DNA from: Alkalicoccus urumqiensis | GTDB taxonomy: Bacteria; Bacillota; Bacilli; Bacillales; Salisediminibacteriaceae | NCBI RefSeq assembly: GCF_002993335.1 | Contig: NZ_PVNS01000001.1 | Location: 62,001-126,000, forward strand | Length of the DNA stretch: 64,000 nucleotides | Direction of reading: 5' to 3' | Shown: piece after piece, positions 8,413 to 17,785 of the stretch | Position numbering within the stretch: position 1 is the first letter of the stretch | Layout: every line of letters begins with the position of its first letter | Position numbers and translations under genes: made by a program | The notes under the pieces: model-generated | Told to the model about the DNA's origin: nothing | Database searches by the model: none | What the model saw: only the letters and a program-made list of their open reading frames with translations

Positions 8413-9324
8413 CTACTGCTGTTCCTGTTCTTCTTTTTTCTGCTCTGCCTCTACCTTCTCCTGTGCAGAAGGCTCAAGCTCTTCGGCGGAAGTGGTGAGC
8501 TTCAGACCGATTCTCCGGAGTGCTTCCGGCATCGACGGAGCAATAGCCACTCGGTCAGCGCTTAAGTTCTGCTTATGCAGAAGCTGCGCCTGATCCGGAC
8601 GCACCCCTGTAAGCACCGTCTCTGCTCCAACGAGAATAAGACACTCAATCAGATAAAGAAGCTTATCGGTCATTTCAGACTCTTCGGTAATTAGACCGGA
8701 TGAATCAATAATCATGTAATCCACGTCTTCTTCCGCGCAGTAGCGGAGTACTTTATCCACAACAAGCCTTGCACGCTGCTCGCTGAATAGTCCCGTCAGC
8801 GGCAGAATTGTCACACCCTGCCCGAGCGGCACAAGCGGTACCGCCGCTGATTCCACGCGGCGCTGCTCGATATCAGCATCAATGACACTGCCGAGCAGAT
8901 CCGCCATCATTTTAAACAGATGATGCTCTTTTCGTGTAAACTTGCGCGGATACAAATCCATGCCGCAGATCGTGCCGAAACTCTGGCTGTCCTGAATGTA
9001 AATCGGCGCTCCGATCACCGCACGTTCGCCGATGTCCTCTGTGATCCACATATCTTTCGTCCGTTCATCGGTTTTCAAATTCTCAATTTCCAACGGCTCC
9101 CGGCCGTGGTTGTCGACATGCTGTCAGTAGGAATCTTTATACGGCAGCACGAGCCCTTTTTCCAGAAGCGTTTCTTTTGCGTTGTATGCATAGGAAACCG
9201 TCATATCCCGGCGGTTGTTTTTTGCGATGTAAATGGTATTAATCCCCGTTAAAAAGTGAATCCGCTCCAGCACTCCGGCAGCCATCCGCTCCAGGCGCTT
9301 ATACTGCTGATAATATACTTCCAT
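8413..9324 (-). pseudogene. GAF-STAS regulator interrupted by one in-frame TGA
   Basis: Two consecutive pieces in the same frame are separated only by a TGA at 9124-9126. Together they would give about 303 residues: an N-terminal GAF domain (about 1-150), then a STAS domain (about 175-275) similar to RsbR-type anti-anti-sigma partners (VDYMIIDSSGL is the usual phospho-loop region), and a Glu/Gln-rich tail. The TGA replaces the Cys of the conserved GAF motif SYCQHV, since the flanking residues read PYKDSY, stop, QHVDNHG. The rest of the frame is intact, so the lesion is recent, suppressed, or an error. A TTG at 9091-9093 could restart a truncated 226-residue STAS protein. Confidence 0.75.
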
Positions 9325-9486
9325 CTGTCTCCACCCCCTTCTTTTCCTGCTTTATTCATTGTAACACCTGTCGGCGGACGCTGTCGCTCTGCCCCGCTGA
9401 TTCTCTGTCTGAATTTCCGCTGAACGGGTATAGAGCCGTAACACGGACAGATTTCTTCTGTCACATTAGTTGAAGAGGTGCTTTCT

Positions 9487-10503
9487 ATGACGATCTGTAT
9501 CCTGACTGACTACCTGCATCCTGAGCTTTCCGCCCCGGAGGCTGCAGCTTTGATTGAGAAAACGATCCGGCGCCTGAAGCCGTCTGCCACGCTCCAGACG
9601 ATACCGTTTACCGAAGGAGCCGGGGCTGCAGAAGCGCTCGCGGCTTCGATGAAAACGATGCAGTTTTATCCTTACACGGCAGAAGACGCGTTTGGATGCG
9701 CCAAAGACAGCGGCTGGTATATGGATGAAAACCGCAGAGCATACATCGATGCGGATGAACTTCTCTCCTATCAGGCTGCAGACGGAAGAAAACGGAGCGT
9801 CATGGAAACGTCCAGCTTCGGACTTGGACTCCTGATCGCCGCGGCCGCCTCCCACGCCTCGGAGGTCATCGTTTTCGCTTCCAGACCTGCAGCCGCTGAT
9901 CTCGGCACCGGCATGGCTGCTGCGCTCGGTGCCGAACTCGTGACCGAGTCAGGCAGCGTCATCCACTACCCTAAGACAAAAGATATCTCTTCTGTGGCAG
10001 CCATTCACCCTATGGCCGGTCACGGTCCGGCTGTCCAGTTCTGGACGCCCGATGCCCCGCCGCTTTCCGGAAACCGGGGCACCGCCTGGCGCATATGCAG
10101 AGCCTTCGGCGAATCCGACAGCGTCATCTCTTTTCTGGAGAGTCAGCTTTCTGCGGCCGCTGAAAAATTCCCTGGTGCCCGTCTGCCGGATGCCGGTGCT
10201 GCTTCCGGAATAGGCGCTGTTTTTCCACTGATTGAAGCAGAACGCCGGGAAACACTGCCCGCGGTGGACGAACTGCTCGGTCTGGATAGAAGGCTTTCAG
10301 AGGCAGAGCTTGTCGTTACCGGCCAGCACCAGCATGACCCTGAAGACCCAACCAGCGGAGTAGTGGACTACGTCACGACATTGTGCAGAAAACACAACGT
10401 CCGTTCTACAATCCTCGAGCCGCCGACCGGACCCTGGGAGCCGGAGGAAGCGGAAAATGTCATGTATTCCCGTCTGCAGTCCTTTTTCACTCCCGATAAG
10501 TAA
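9487..10503 (+). CDS. Glycerate kinase-like protein, active site degenerate
   Basis: The 338-residue protein follows the fold pattern of type-2 glycerate kinases (GlxK/GarK). The N-terminal ILTDYLHPELSAPEAAALIE aligns with the usual start of the family. The segment FGLGLLIAAAASHASEVIVFASRPAAADLGTGMAAALGAEL corresponds to the region that normally holds GGSATNDGG. Here that glycine motif has become ASRPAAADLGTG, and the C-terminal GEGRID-type motif has become TGQHQHDPED. It probably lacks normal kinase activity or uses another substrate. The ATG at 9487 is preferred because GAAGAGGTG lies nine bases upstream. Confidence 0.6.
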   Translation: MTICILTDYLHPELSAPEAAALIEKTIRRLKPSATLQTIPFTEGAGAAEALAASMKTMQFYPYTAEDAFGCAKDSGWYMDENRRAYIDADELLSYQAADGRKRSVMETSSFGLGLLIAAAASHASEVIVFASRPAAADLGTGMAAALGAELVTESGSVIHYPKTKDISSVAAIHPMAGHGPAVQFWTPDAPPLSGNRGTAWRICRAFGESDSVISFLESQLSAAAEKFPGARLPDAGAASGIGAVFPLIEAERRETLPAVDELLGLDRRLSEAELVVTGQHQHDPEDPTSGVVDYVTTLCRKHNVRSTILEPPTGPWEPEEAENVMYSRLQSFFTPDK

Positions 10504-10634
10504 AGCACTTATTTACATCCATTAATTACCATAAAATACCGCCTATGATTTCGATAATAAGACTTTATTCCCTGATGAAAAGTGGTACAATTAAAGGAGT
10601 GAACTGAACCACCGTTCAAGAAAGGATGAGAAAC

Positions 10635-10937
10635 ATGGCGAGACTGCGATCTTTCCGCGGCAGGCATTACGACGGGACCCTGGTCATCCTGGATATTGCA
10701 AAAACTGCTGCTTCCGGAGATACATATTATTCAGGCGTTCTGCTTCAGGAGGAAGCCGATCCGGAATTCGAATGGATTCATGAAAAAGACCCGCGTATGA
10801 CGGAAGGAAGAGAGAGCCACATGTATGTGAGCCCCTTCCTCAAACCATTCGGCGGGCGTGTCGGCCTCGGCACACAGCTCCGTGACATTCTGGAAAATGA
10901 CGCACTGCCTCAGCAGTCGTCCTCCAAAACGTCCTGA
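10635..10937 (+). CDS. Hypothetical 100-residue protein
   Basis: I do not recognise this protein. It is soluble and mixed alpha/beta in appearance, with a basic N-terminus (MARLRSFRGRHYDGTL), an acidic centre and a Ser/Gln-rich end. The ATG at 10635 is chosen because AAAGGA lies about eight bases upstream; an ATG nine bases earlier overlaps that site. A TACAAT box at about 10586 is a possible -10 element. It ends before a strong terminator. Confidence 0.6.
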   Translation: MARLRSFRGRHYDGTLVILDIAKTAASGDTYYSGVLLQEEADPEFEWIHEKDPRMTEGRESHMYVSPFLKPFGGRVGLGTQLRDILENDALPQQSSSKTS

Positions 10938-10965
10938 TTTACAGCAGCACCCTATTTTGCCGGCT

Positions 10966-11014
10966 AAAAAACCAGGCAGCCTTCCTTTTCCGGGAAGGCT
11001 GCCTGGTTTTATTT
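10966..11014. terminator. Bidirectional terminator
   Basis: A long perfect stem (AAAACCAGGCAGCCTTCC with its complement) has a short loop, with A-rich and T-rich flanks on both sides. It separates the hypothetical gene from the converging ROK kinase gene. Confidence 0.9.
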
Positions 11015-11936
11015 AGATTGAACGCCCAGCCGACGTTCCTGCTCCAATTCTCGGCACATGATCAAGTGCTGCGGCGCCGATGACGCCGGCCTGGTTTTTT
11101 AATTCCGCCGCATACAGCTGCACACCGCTGCGCATACTTTCATATACGCGGCTTTCCACTTCCCGCTGGAGTTCGGGCAGGATCTGCGCTGCCGCATTCA
11201 TGACGCCGCCCCCGAAAATCACCGCTTCAGGATTCAGCAGGTGCAGCAGATTGGCCGTGCCGCATGCTGTATCCTCAATCCAGGAGGATACAAGCCGTGC
11301 CGCTTTTTGATTGCCGGAAGCCTGCTCACGAAATACTTCCGCTGCGCCGCCGGTCAACCCGATTTCTTTCTCCGCACGGATCCCGAGCGCCGTTCCGGAG
11401 GCGAGTGATTCCCAGGAACCAATATTCATACCCGGCTGCTCCGGACCTTCGGAGCGGATAATCATATTTCCTGCTTCACCTGCTTGAAACTGGGCTCCGG
11501 AAAGCAGTTTTCCATCGATAACAATACCCGCGCCGATACCTGTGCTGATCGTTACATATACGATATGCTGAAAGGATCGTCCCGCGCCGTACATAAATTC
11601 GCCGACGGCCGCTGCGTTGGCGTCGTTTTCCACGAGGCACTGCCGGCCCGTTTTGTCCTCCAGTTCATCCTTAAGCGAAAATCCATGCCAGCCGGGAAGA
11701 TTCGGCGGATCCAGAAACCGCCCTTCCATCGTATCCAGCGGTCCCGGGGCGCAGATGCCGATACTGCCATCCGCTAAAGACATCCAGTCGGAGATGAGAC
11801 GATGAATTTCCGCCGCTCCCTGCCTTGGATCATCGACAGGCGTTTCCACCGTCCGGAAATCAAGCACCGACCCTTCCTCCGTCAGTGCAGTTTTTATCGA
11901 TGTACCTCCAATATCAATTCCTATGCTCCGCGTCAT
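11013..11936 (-). CDS. ROK-family sugar kinase without the zinc motif
   Basis: The 307-residue protein has an N-terminal ATP-binding signature (IGIDIGGTSIKTAL) and the catalytic Asp in CLVENDANAAAVGEF. In most bacterial ROK kinases the next motif is a His followed by a CxCGxxGC zinc site. Here it reads GNMIIRSEGPEQPGMNIGSW, so the His and all cysteines are missing. It may still phosphorylate a hexose with changed specificity. The ATG at 11936 is preferred over upstream starts because AAAGGTG lies in place before it. It is monocistronic. Confidence 0.8.
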   Translation of the reverse strand: MTRSIGIDIGGTSIKTALTEEGSVLDFRTVETPVDDPRQGAAEIHRLISDWMSLADGSIGICAPGPLDTMEGRFLDPPNLPGWHGFSLKDELEDKTGRQCLVENDANAAAVGEFMYGAGRSFQHIVYVTISTGIGAGIVIDGKLLSGAQFQAGEAGNMIIRSEGPEQPGMNIGSWESLASGTALGIRAEKEIGLTGGAAEVFREQASGNQKAARLVSSWIEDTACGTANLLHLLNPEAVIFGGGVMNAAAQILPELQREVESRVYESMRSGVQLYAAELKNQAGVIGAAALDHVPRIGAGTSAGRSI

Positions 11937-12015
11937 GCCGGTCACCACACCTTTCATCAAACATTCTTCTATAGTAGTCATTCGCTGAACACGTGCTCAA
12001 ACCCTGCTTTTTCCG

Positions 12016-12043
12016 TTGACAAACGCCGCTGTTTCAGTAAAAT
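12016..12043 (+). promoter_or_regulatory. SigA-type promoter of htpG
   Basis: TTGACA (12016-12021) and TAAAAT (12038-12043) are spaced by 16 bases and lie immediately upstream of the CIRCE operator. Confidence 0.75.
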
Positions 12044-12053
12044 AAAACGTGGA

Positions 12054-12080
12054 TTAGCACTCTTCTCAACCGAGTGCTAA
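12054..12080 (+). promoter_or_regulatory. CIRCE operator (HrcA site)
   Basis: This is a perfect TTAGCACTC-N9-GAGTGCTAA inverted repeat, placed between the htpG promoter and its ribosome binding site. CIRCE is the binding site of the heat-shock repressor HrcA, which normally controls groESL and dnaK. Confidence 0.96.
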
Positions 12081-12108
12081 AATCAGACAACAAAGGAGTC
12101 CGATTTCG

Positions 12109-13989
12109 ATGGTACAAAAGGAATTTAAAGCAGAATCACGACGGCTTCTGGAAATGATGGTTAATTCAATTTACTCCCAGAAAGAAATATTTCTCCGCGA
12201 ACTGATTTCCAACGCGAGTGATGCGATCGACAAAATGTACTATAAAGCATTAACAGACGACAGCATGACGTTCAACGCAGATGACTTCTATATCCGTGTG
12301 CAGGCGGACAAAGCGTCCAGAACGCTCACTGTGGAAGACACCGGCATCGGCATGACGGAGGAGGAGCTGGAGAAAAACCTCGGCACCATCGCGGAAAGCG
12401 GCTCTCTTGCTTTTAAAAAAGAGCACGATGCTGAAGATGGACATGATATTATCGGCCAGTTCGGCGTCGGTTTTTATTCAGCCTTCATGGCGGCGGATAA
12501 GGTAACCGTGCTGACCCGTTCGGCGTTTTCCGATCAGGCGTACAAGTGGGAATCCAACGGCACCGATGGCTATACCATGGAACCTGCAGAAAAAGAAAAG
12601 CCCGGCACAACGATCACGCTTCATATAAAAGAAGACCAGGAAGAGGAATCCTACAGTGACTTCCTTGAGGAGCAGCAACTCCGCTCCATTATTAAAAAGT
12701 ACTCTGACTTCATCCGCTACCCTATCCTCATGCTGACAGAAACAGAGCAGCAGAAAGAAGACAGCGAAGAAACCGAAACGGTCGTCGAAGAAGTCACTGT
12801 CAATTCGATGGTGCCGATCTGGAAGAAGGATAAATCCGAGCTGACCGATGATGACTATAAAAACTTTTATCACGAGAAACATTACGGTTTTGACAACCCG
12901 CTGAAGCACATCCACATCCGCGTGGACGGAACGATCCGCTACAATTCCATTCTGTATATACCGGAAACGACACCGTTCGATTTCTATTCCAAAGAATATG
13001 AGAAAGGTCTGGAATTATACTCAAGCGGCGTCCTGATCATGGAGAAAAGCCCGGACCTTCTTCCGGACTATTTCAGCTTCGTCAAAGGGATGGTGGATTC
13101 CGAAGATCTGTCGCTGAATATTTCCCGGGAAATGCTGCAGCATGACCGTCAGCTGAAAATGATTGCGAAAAACATTAAAACAAAAATCCGCAAAGAACTG
13201 GAAACGATGCTGAAAAACGACCGCAGCGGGTACGAAACGTTCTTCAAGGAATTCGGCCGCCAGCTGAAGTTTGGCGTGTACAATGACTTCGGCCAGCATA
13301 AAGAAGAGCTTCAGGATCTCATTCTGTTCTATTCCTCCAAAGACAAAGAGCTCACGACACTGAAGGAATACAAAGAGCGGATGCCGGAGGAACAGCAGTA
13401 CATTTACTACGCATCAGGCGATTCCATCGACCGTCTTGAAAAACTTCCTCAGGCGGAACTGGTGAAGGACAAAGGTTTCGAACTTCTCTACTTCACCGAA
13501 GAAGTGGATGAATTCGCCGTCAAAATGATGCGCGACTACGACGGCACCGAGTTTAAGTCCGTTTCAAGCGGGGACCTGGATCTGGAAACCGAAGAAGAGA
13601 AAAAAGAACAGGAAGAAACGGCTGAAGCGTATAAAGAGCTGTTTGCCGGCATGAAAGAACAGCTTGGCAGCAGAGTGAAAGATGTGCGCCTGTCCAGCCG
13701 CCTCAAGTCGCACCCTGTCTGCCTGACAGCGGAAGGGGAAGTGACTATCGAAATGGAAAAAATTCTGGCTCAGATGCCGGAAAACCAAGGCGTGGAAGCA
13801 GACAAAGTGCTCGAACTGAACCATAAACACGACGTTTTCACATCCTTGAACGAGGCCTTTGCAGCCGGTGATGAGGAGACTGTATCACTTTACACGGATC
13901 TTCTGTACAACCAGGCACGCCTCATCGAAGGCCTTCCGGTGGAAGATCCGGTGGCGTTTTCCAACAACGTCTGCCGTATCATGAAATAA
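12109..13989 (+). CDS. htpG: Hsp90-family chaperone HtpG
   Basis: This cytoplasmic ATP-dependent chaperone has 626 residues, the normal bacterial length. The N-terminal GHKL ATPase shows the Asn helix [12 protein letters not shown], the loop [11 protein letters not shown], and [12 protein letters not shown]. The middle-domain [16 protein letters not shown] carries the catalytic-loop Arg. A C-terminal dimerisation domain follows. It starts at ATG behind AAAGGAG. The CIRCE element just upstream implies HrcA repression at normal temperature. It is monocistronic, with a terminator downstream. Confidence 0.98.
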   Translation: MVQKEFKAESRRLLEMMVNSIYSQKEIFLRELISNASDAIDKMYYKALTDDSMTFNADDFYIRVQADKASRTLTVEDTGIGMTEEELEKNLGTIAESGSLAFKKEHDAEDGHDIIGQFGVGFYSAFMAADKVTVLTRSAFSDQAYKWESNGTDGYTMEPAEKEKPGTTITLHIKEDQEEESYSDFLEEQQLRSIIKKYSDFIRYPILMLTETEQQKEDSEETETVVEEVTVNSMVPIWKKDKSELTDDDYKNFYHEKHYGFDNPLKHIHIRVDGTIRYNSILYIPETTPFDFYSKEYEKGLELYSSGVLIMEKSPDLLPDYFSFVKGMVDSEDLSLNISREMLQHDRQLKMIAKNIKTKIRKELETMLKNDRSGYETFFKEFGRQLKFGVYNDFGQHKEELQDLILFYSSKDKELTTLKEYKERMPEEQQYIYYASGDSIDRLEKLPQAELVKDKGFELLYFTEEVDEFAVKMMRDYDGTEFKSVSSGDLDLETEEEKKEQEETAEAYKELFAGMKEQLGSRVKDVRLSSRLKSHPVCLTAEGEVTIEMEKILAQMPENQGVEADKVLELNHKHDVFTSLNEAFAAGDEETVSLYTDLLYNQARLIEGLPVEDPVAFSNNVCRIMK

Positions 13990-14032
13990 CTGCGGAGGCA
14001 TTCACGCCGCAAAGAGCGGCATGTGCAGCATA

Positions 14033-14076
14033 AAAGGGTCCGTCACTGCTGAGCGGTGACGGACCCTTTGTTTTTA
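14033..14076 (+). terminator. Terminator of htpG
   Basis: The 14-bp stem AAAGGGTCCGTCAC / GTGACGGACCCTTT is followed by GTTTTTAT. Confidence 0.93.
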
Positions 14077-14114
14077 TAAAAACCGGCTGAATTCCAGGAT
14101 ATAACTCTGCCGCA

Positions 14115-14585
14115 CTACCGGCCTGCCCGGCGAAGGGCTTCCGATTCATTTTCTGTTTCATCGGCGTTTCTCTTCCAGCGGGCCATCGTGAGAAGTGAAC
14201 CGAGAATTCCTGCTGCAATCAGGACACCGAGCGCGTTCAGTCCGACGTCCAGTATTCTCGAATCCCGTGTGAAAAACTCCTGCATACACTCAATAAACGT
14301 CACGACTGCGAGGAGAAGAACCACTTTACTAATACGGATCCCCTGCCACCAGAAAAAAAGCAGTCCAAGAAGGACCGAACTTAACACGTGAGCGGTTTTA
14401 GAGAGCACAAGAAAGGAATCCTCCGAAAGATCCCCAACATATTCTGCCGAGAAAAACTCCGACCAGTCCGCCTGAGCCGTCAGCTGGATCGACACTACCG
14501 CTTTCTCCACAAGATCGGTCGAACTCTCCGTCCACATACCAAGTACATATAACGTCAGCCAAATACCAAAAAGAAACGCTGCCAC
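14115..14585 (-). CDS. VanZ-like membrane protein
   Basis: The 156-residue membrane protein has four predicted spans. The pattern KTAHVLSSVLLGLLFF followed by FIECMQEFFTRDSRILDVGLN is typical of VanZ-like proteins, which carry the conserved His and the Glu-x-x-Q-x-F region. The family includes VanZ of teicoplanin resistance, but most members have no known function. The start is a GTG at 14583-14585. It has a charged C-terminal tail rich in Arg and Glu. Confidence 0.75.
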   Translation of the reverse strand: MAAFLFGIWLTLYVLGMWTESSTDLVEKAVVSIQLTAQADWSEFFSAEYVGDLSEDSFLVLSKTAHVLSSVLLGLLFFWWQGIRISKVVLLLAVVTFIECMQEFFTRDSRILDVGLNALGVLIAAGILGSLLTMARWKRNADETENESEALRRAGR

Positions 14586-14792
14586 CCTGTCCCCCGCCTT
14601 TTCTGCTTAATCGATTTCTCCAGTATAACAGAAATCCCTTTCCCGCCCGCCTTTTTTTGAAATGATTCTCGTATGTTTGAGCTTTCATTTTTCCTATCCA
14701 AAGGGAAAAGTATGGAAATACAGTCGGTGTAGTGCTATACTTTAGTCCTATACATACGTGTATGCACATTTTTGATGTAAGGTGGAGATGAC

Positions 14793-16730
14793 ATGATTTT
14801 TCGAACACTGCTTATCGTCTTTCTTCTTCTGTCCGTTTCGGTTTCTTCAGCCGGGGCTTCAGGCTGGTGGACACTTTATGAAGATGGAAAACGGGCCGTT
14901 GATTCCGGCCAGCTGGACCGCGGGATTACACTTCTGGAACGGTCTGCTTCGGTTTCTGAGAAGGCGAGTACATTAAGACTTCTTGCAGAAACATACGAGC
15001 AGAAAGGCGATTACGATGCCGCTTCCGACACGTATTACCGCGAAGCCGGAGTCTACCGCCGCATGGGGGATGAAACGACGTACCAGGCGGTAAAAAATAT
15101 CGCCGACCGGCTGCGGACCGACATTGAGCTGTATGCCCGGGAAGACGGAACAGCGCAGGCAGGCAGCCGCGCGCTTCATGAACCGGCTGCCGGTATGTAC
15201 GCCGGCGCCTATGTCGATGCGGAAAAAGAAGTTTCCAGTCACGACCGGTTCCGTGAATTCAACGAAACGACCGGGAAACAGCACGCCATTTTCTTCTCGT
15301 ATCATTCTCTCGGCACACCGTTCCCTTCCGGTACAGCAGAGAAAATTAAGGAAGCGGGAGGAGCGATGCAGATTGCGCTCGAACCGAACAGCCGTCACCC
15401 GCTGTCGTCTGTTCAGGATAACGAGTACCTGCGGCAATTTGCTGTGGATGCGCAGAAAGCGGACATTCCGGTATTTATCCGTTTTGCGTCCGAGATGAAC
15501 GGCTCCTGGGTGTCCTGGCATGGAGATCCTGCGCTGTACAAGCGCTCGTTCCGCACGATGGCTGAAGTCATGCACCGCGATACCGACAATGTCGCCATGG
15601 TCTGGTCGCCGGCAGCTTCCCCGGCAGAGCGGATCGACGCCTACTATCCAGGCGATGATGCCGTCGACTGGGTCGGGCTGAATATTTATGCCACGCCTTA
15701 CTTAAACGCAGATTTGAATCAGGAAGCATTCAACAGGGATCCACTGGACAGACTGGCTCCATTTTACGAGAAATATGCACAATCCAAACCGATGATGATT
15801 TCGGAATTTGCGGCAAGTCATTTTACGGCTGCCGGCAGTCAGGACATGACAGCATATGGGACGATGCGGATGCGTGCTTTTTACCACGGGCTGCAGATGC
15901 GCTTTCCGAACGTTCATGCCATCCACTGGTTCAGCATGAACCCAATGGGCAATCAGAATGTGCCGGTGGACCGCCGAAGGAATAACTTCAGCCTTCTGGA
16001 GAACACCTCCATGCTGAACACGTACCGCAATATCATGAAAGATTCCTACTTCCTGCCGGAGGTGGCAGCATCCCAGGATACGGCGGTCGTTTCGCCGCTT
16101 GAGAACACGCGCGTCCACGACACGCTGCAGGTTCAGACGCACGCAAAAACGTACGATCCGTTCATTCAAAAAGTGTTCTACAAATTAAACGGCGAACGTT
16201 ATCAGACGGCCGGTTCGTATCCTTACTCGATTCAGGTAAACCGCGGTGATTTACGCGAAGGCCGCAATGTGCTGGAAGCAGTCGTTTACGACAGTGCAGG
16301 ACGTATTGCCGGACGCGAATCTGCTGTTCTTTATCAGGGGCCCGACCGCGGGTCGTTCCAGGAAAAGCAGCTCACCCTGTACACCGGTGACAAACGTGCC
16401 TACACGAAAACAGGCGCCGAGCAGCTTCTGGAAGCTCCGTTTATCGAAAAAGGAACGACGCTCGTGCCACTCCGCTTCATTTCGGAAACGTTCGGAGCGG
16501 ATGTCGGCTGGAATCAGCAGGCGAAGCAGATTTCCATTTCCTCCGGAGAAAAGGAAGTTCTCCTGACTGCCGGAAGCCGCACGGCGCAGGTCAACGGCAC
16601 TGCTGAAACACTGCTTCAGGCACCACAGATTCAGCGCGGCGTGACGTTTGTACCGCTGCGATTCATATCCGAGACCCTCGGGCACAGCGTCGGTTACGAA
16701 GCACCCGGAACCGTGCACGTCTACCCTTAA
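14793..16730 (+). CDS. Secreted GH26-type glycosidase with TPR-like and stalk domains
   Basis: Of 645 residues, a signal peptide (1-23) is followed by a helical tetratricopeptide-like segment (about 25-115). A GH26 beta-mannanase-like barrel follows (about 130-410), with acid/base Glu234 in RFASEMNGSW and nucleophile Glu338 in MMISEFAASHF. Then come an Ig-like domain (about 425-510) and two copper-amine-oxidase-N-like stalk repeats, each containing VPLRFISETxG. It probably acts on mannan or a related beta-glycan at the cell surface; substrate and anchoring are inferred. RBS is GGTGGAG. It shares a terminator with converging rbsK. Confidence 0.8.
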   Translation: MIFRTLLIVFLLLSVSVSSAGASGWWTLYEDGKRAVDSGQLDRGITLLERSASVSEKASTLRLLAETYEQKGDYDAASDTYYREAGVYRRMGDETTYQAVKNIADRLRTDIELYAREDGTAQAGSRALHEPAAGMYAGAYVDAEKEVSSHDRFREFNETTGKQHAIFFSYHSLGTPFPSGTAEKIKEAGGAMQIALEPNSRHPLSSVQDNEYLRQFAVDAQKADIPVFIRFASEMNGSWVSWHGDPALYKRSFRTMAEVMHRDTDNVAMVWSPAASPAERIDAYYPGDDAVDWVGLNIYATPYLNADLNQEAFNRDPLDRLAPFYEKYAQSKPMMISEFAASHFTAAGSQDMTAYGTMRMRAFYHGLQMRFPNVHAIHWFSMNPMGNQNVPVDRRRNNFSLLENTSMLNTYRNIMKDSYFLPEVAASQDTAVVSPLENTRVHDTLQVQTHAKTYDPFIQKVFYKLNGERYQTAGSYPYSIQVNRGDLREGRNVLEAVVYDSAGRIAGRESAVLYQGPDRGSFQEKQLTLYTGDKRAYTKTGAEQLLEAPFIEKGTTLVPLRFISETFGADVGWNQQAKQISISSGEKEVLLTAGSRTAQVNGTAETLLQAPQIQRGVTFVPLRFISETLGHSVGYEAPGTVHVYP

Positions 16731-16785
16731 CACGCACAGGCCGGCCGGGTGAGCCCCTCCCTGCCGCTTCATGAAAACGAAGACG

Positions 16786-16831
16786 AAAAAAGGATGTCCG
16801 AATGGGCTCAGGCCCGCGGACATCCTTTTTT
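16786..16831. terminator. Bidirectional terminator between GH26 gene and rbsK
   Basis: AAAAAAGGATGTCCG and CGGACATCCTTTTTT form a 15-bp stem with A/T runs on both flanks, serving both converging transcripts. Confidence 0.95.
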
Positions 16832-16855
16832 GTTCTGCACGTATGAAGACAATTC

Positions 16856-17773
16856 CTACTTATTGCTCCAGGAAGCTACTTCTTCTGCACGGGCCATGGA
16901 CGGCGCCGTACCGGCACGTGTAACGGACAAGGCTGCTGCAACATTCGCTTTGTAGCAGGCTTCTTCCACCGACGGCTCTGTGCCGAGGTAGTGGGCAAGT
17001 GCTCCGTTAAACGCGTCTCCCGCACCGGTCGTATCGACCGCGTCCACTTCGATGCCCGGAATCAGCCTGCCTTCCTGCCCCTGCTCCAGCAGATAGCAGC
17101 CTTTTTTTCCAAGTGTAATAATGACGTTTTCCACACCCATCTGCTGTATGCGGCGGGCAGCGTGGTCCGCAGTTTCTTTATCCGTAACGGTTACTCCGGT
17201 CATGCCCTCTGCTTCCGTTTCATTCGGTGTAGCATACGCTACTTTCTGCCAGACTGCCTCCGGCACCGGATGATAGGGCGCCGGATTTAAAATGACCGGC
17301 TTCCTATGCTCTCCGGCAAGCCGTACGGCTTCTTCGACTGCTTCGATCGATGTTTCCAGCTGCACGAGGACATAGTCCGATGACGCAATGGCGGCGTCCG
17401 CCTGCTGCACTTCATCTGCGGACAGCGTGCCGCATGCACCAAGCGTCACCACGATCATGTTCTCACCCTGATCGTCCACGGCGATGATCGCCGCTCCGGT
17501 CGCTGCATCCGGCGTCACTGCTACGTACTCACTGCGGATTTTTTCTGCCTGAAAATTGCGGACGGCCTCTTCACCGAAAACGTCTTTTCCTATTTTCGTC
17601 ACCATCGTAACGTCCGATCCGAGCCGGGCAGCTGCCACTGCCTGGTTGCCGCCTTTTCCGCCCGGCCCCATCGTAAACGAGCGGCCGATAACGGTTTCCC
17701 CCGGCCGCGGGAGTTTTTCCGTACGGCCGGTTAAATCTGTGACATAGCTTCCGATCACCGTAATTCTGGCCAT
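16856..17773 (-). CDS. rbsK: Ribokinase
   Basis: This 305-residue PfkB-family kinase phosphorylates ribose to ribose 5-phosphate. Motifs are the N-terminal ITVIGSYVTDL, the GGKGGNQAVAAARLG signature near residue 40, and the C-terminal catalytic DTTGAGDAFNGA near residue 245 (Asp base and anion hole). It is the last gene of the ribose operon, after rbsB, whereas in B. subtilis rbsK is second. It starts 12 bases after the rbsB stop, behind AGGTGG. Confidence 0.96.
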   Translation of the reverse strand: MARITVIGSYVTDLTGRTEKLPRPGETVIGRSFTMGPGGKGGNQAVAAARLGSDVTMVTKIGKDVFGEEAVRNFQAEKIRSEYVAVTPDAATGAAIIAVDDQGENMIVVTLGACGTLSADEVQQADAAIASSDYVLVQLETSIEAVEEAVRLAGEHRKPVILNPAPYHPVPEAVWQKVAYATPNETEAEGMTGVTVTDKETADHAARRIQQMGVENVIITLGKKGCYLLEQGQEGRLIPGIEVDAVDTTGAGDAFNGALAHYLGTEPSVEEACYKANVAAALSVTRAGTAPSMARAEEVASWSNK

Positions 17774-17785
17774 TGTACCACCTGC

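Noticed and set aside
9124-9126. Selenocysteine codon
   Set aside because: The Cys position makes it tempting, and a weak stem follows, but its loop does not resemble a bacterial SECIS and no selenocysteine genes are in view.
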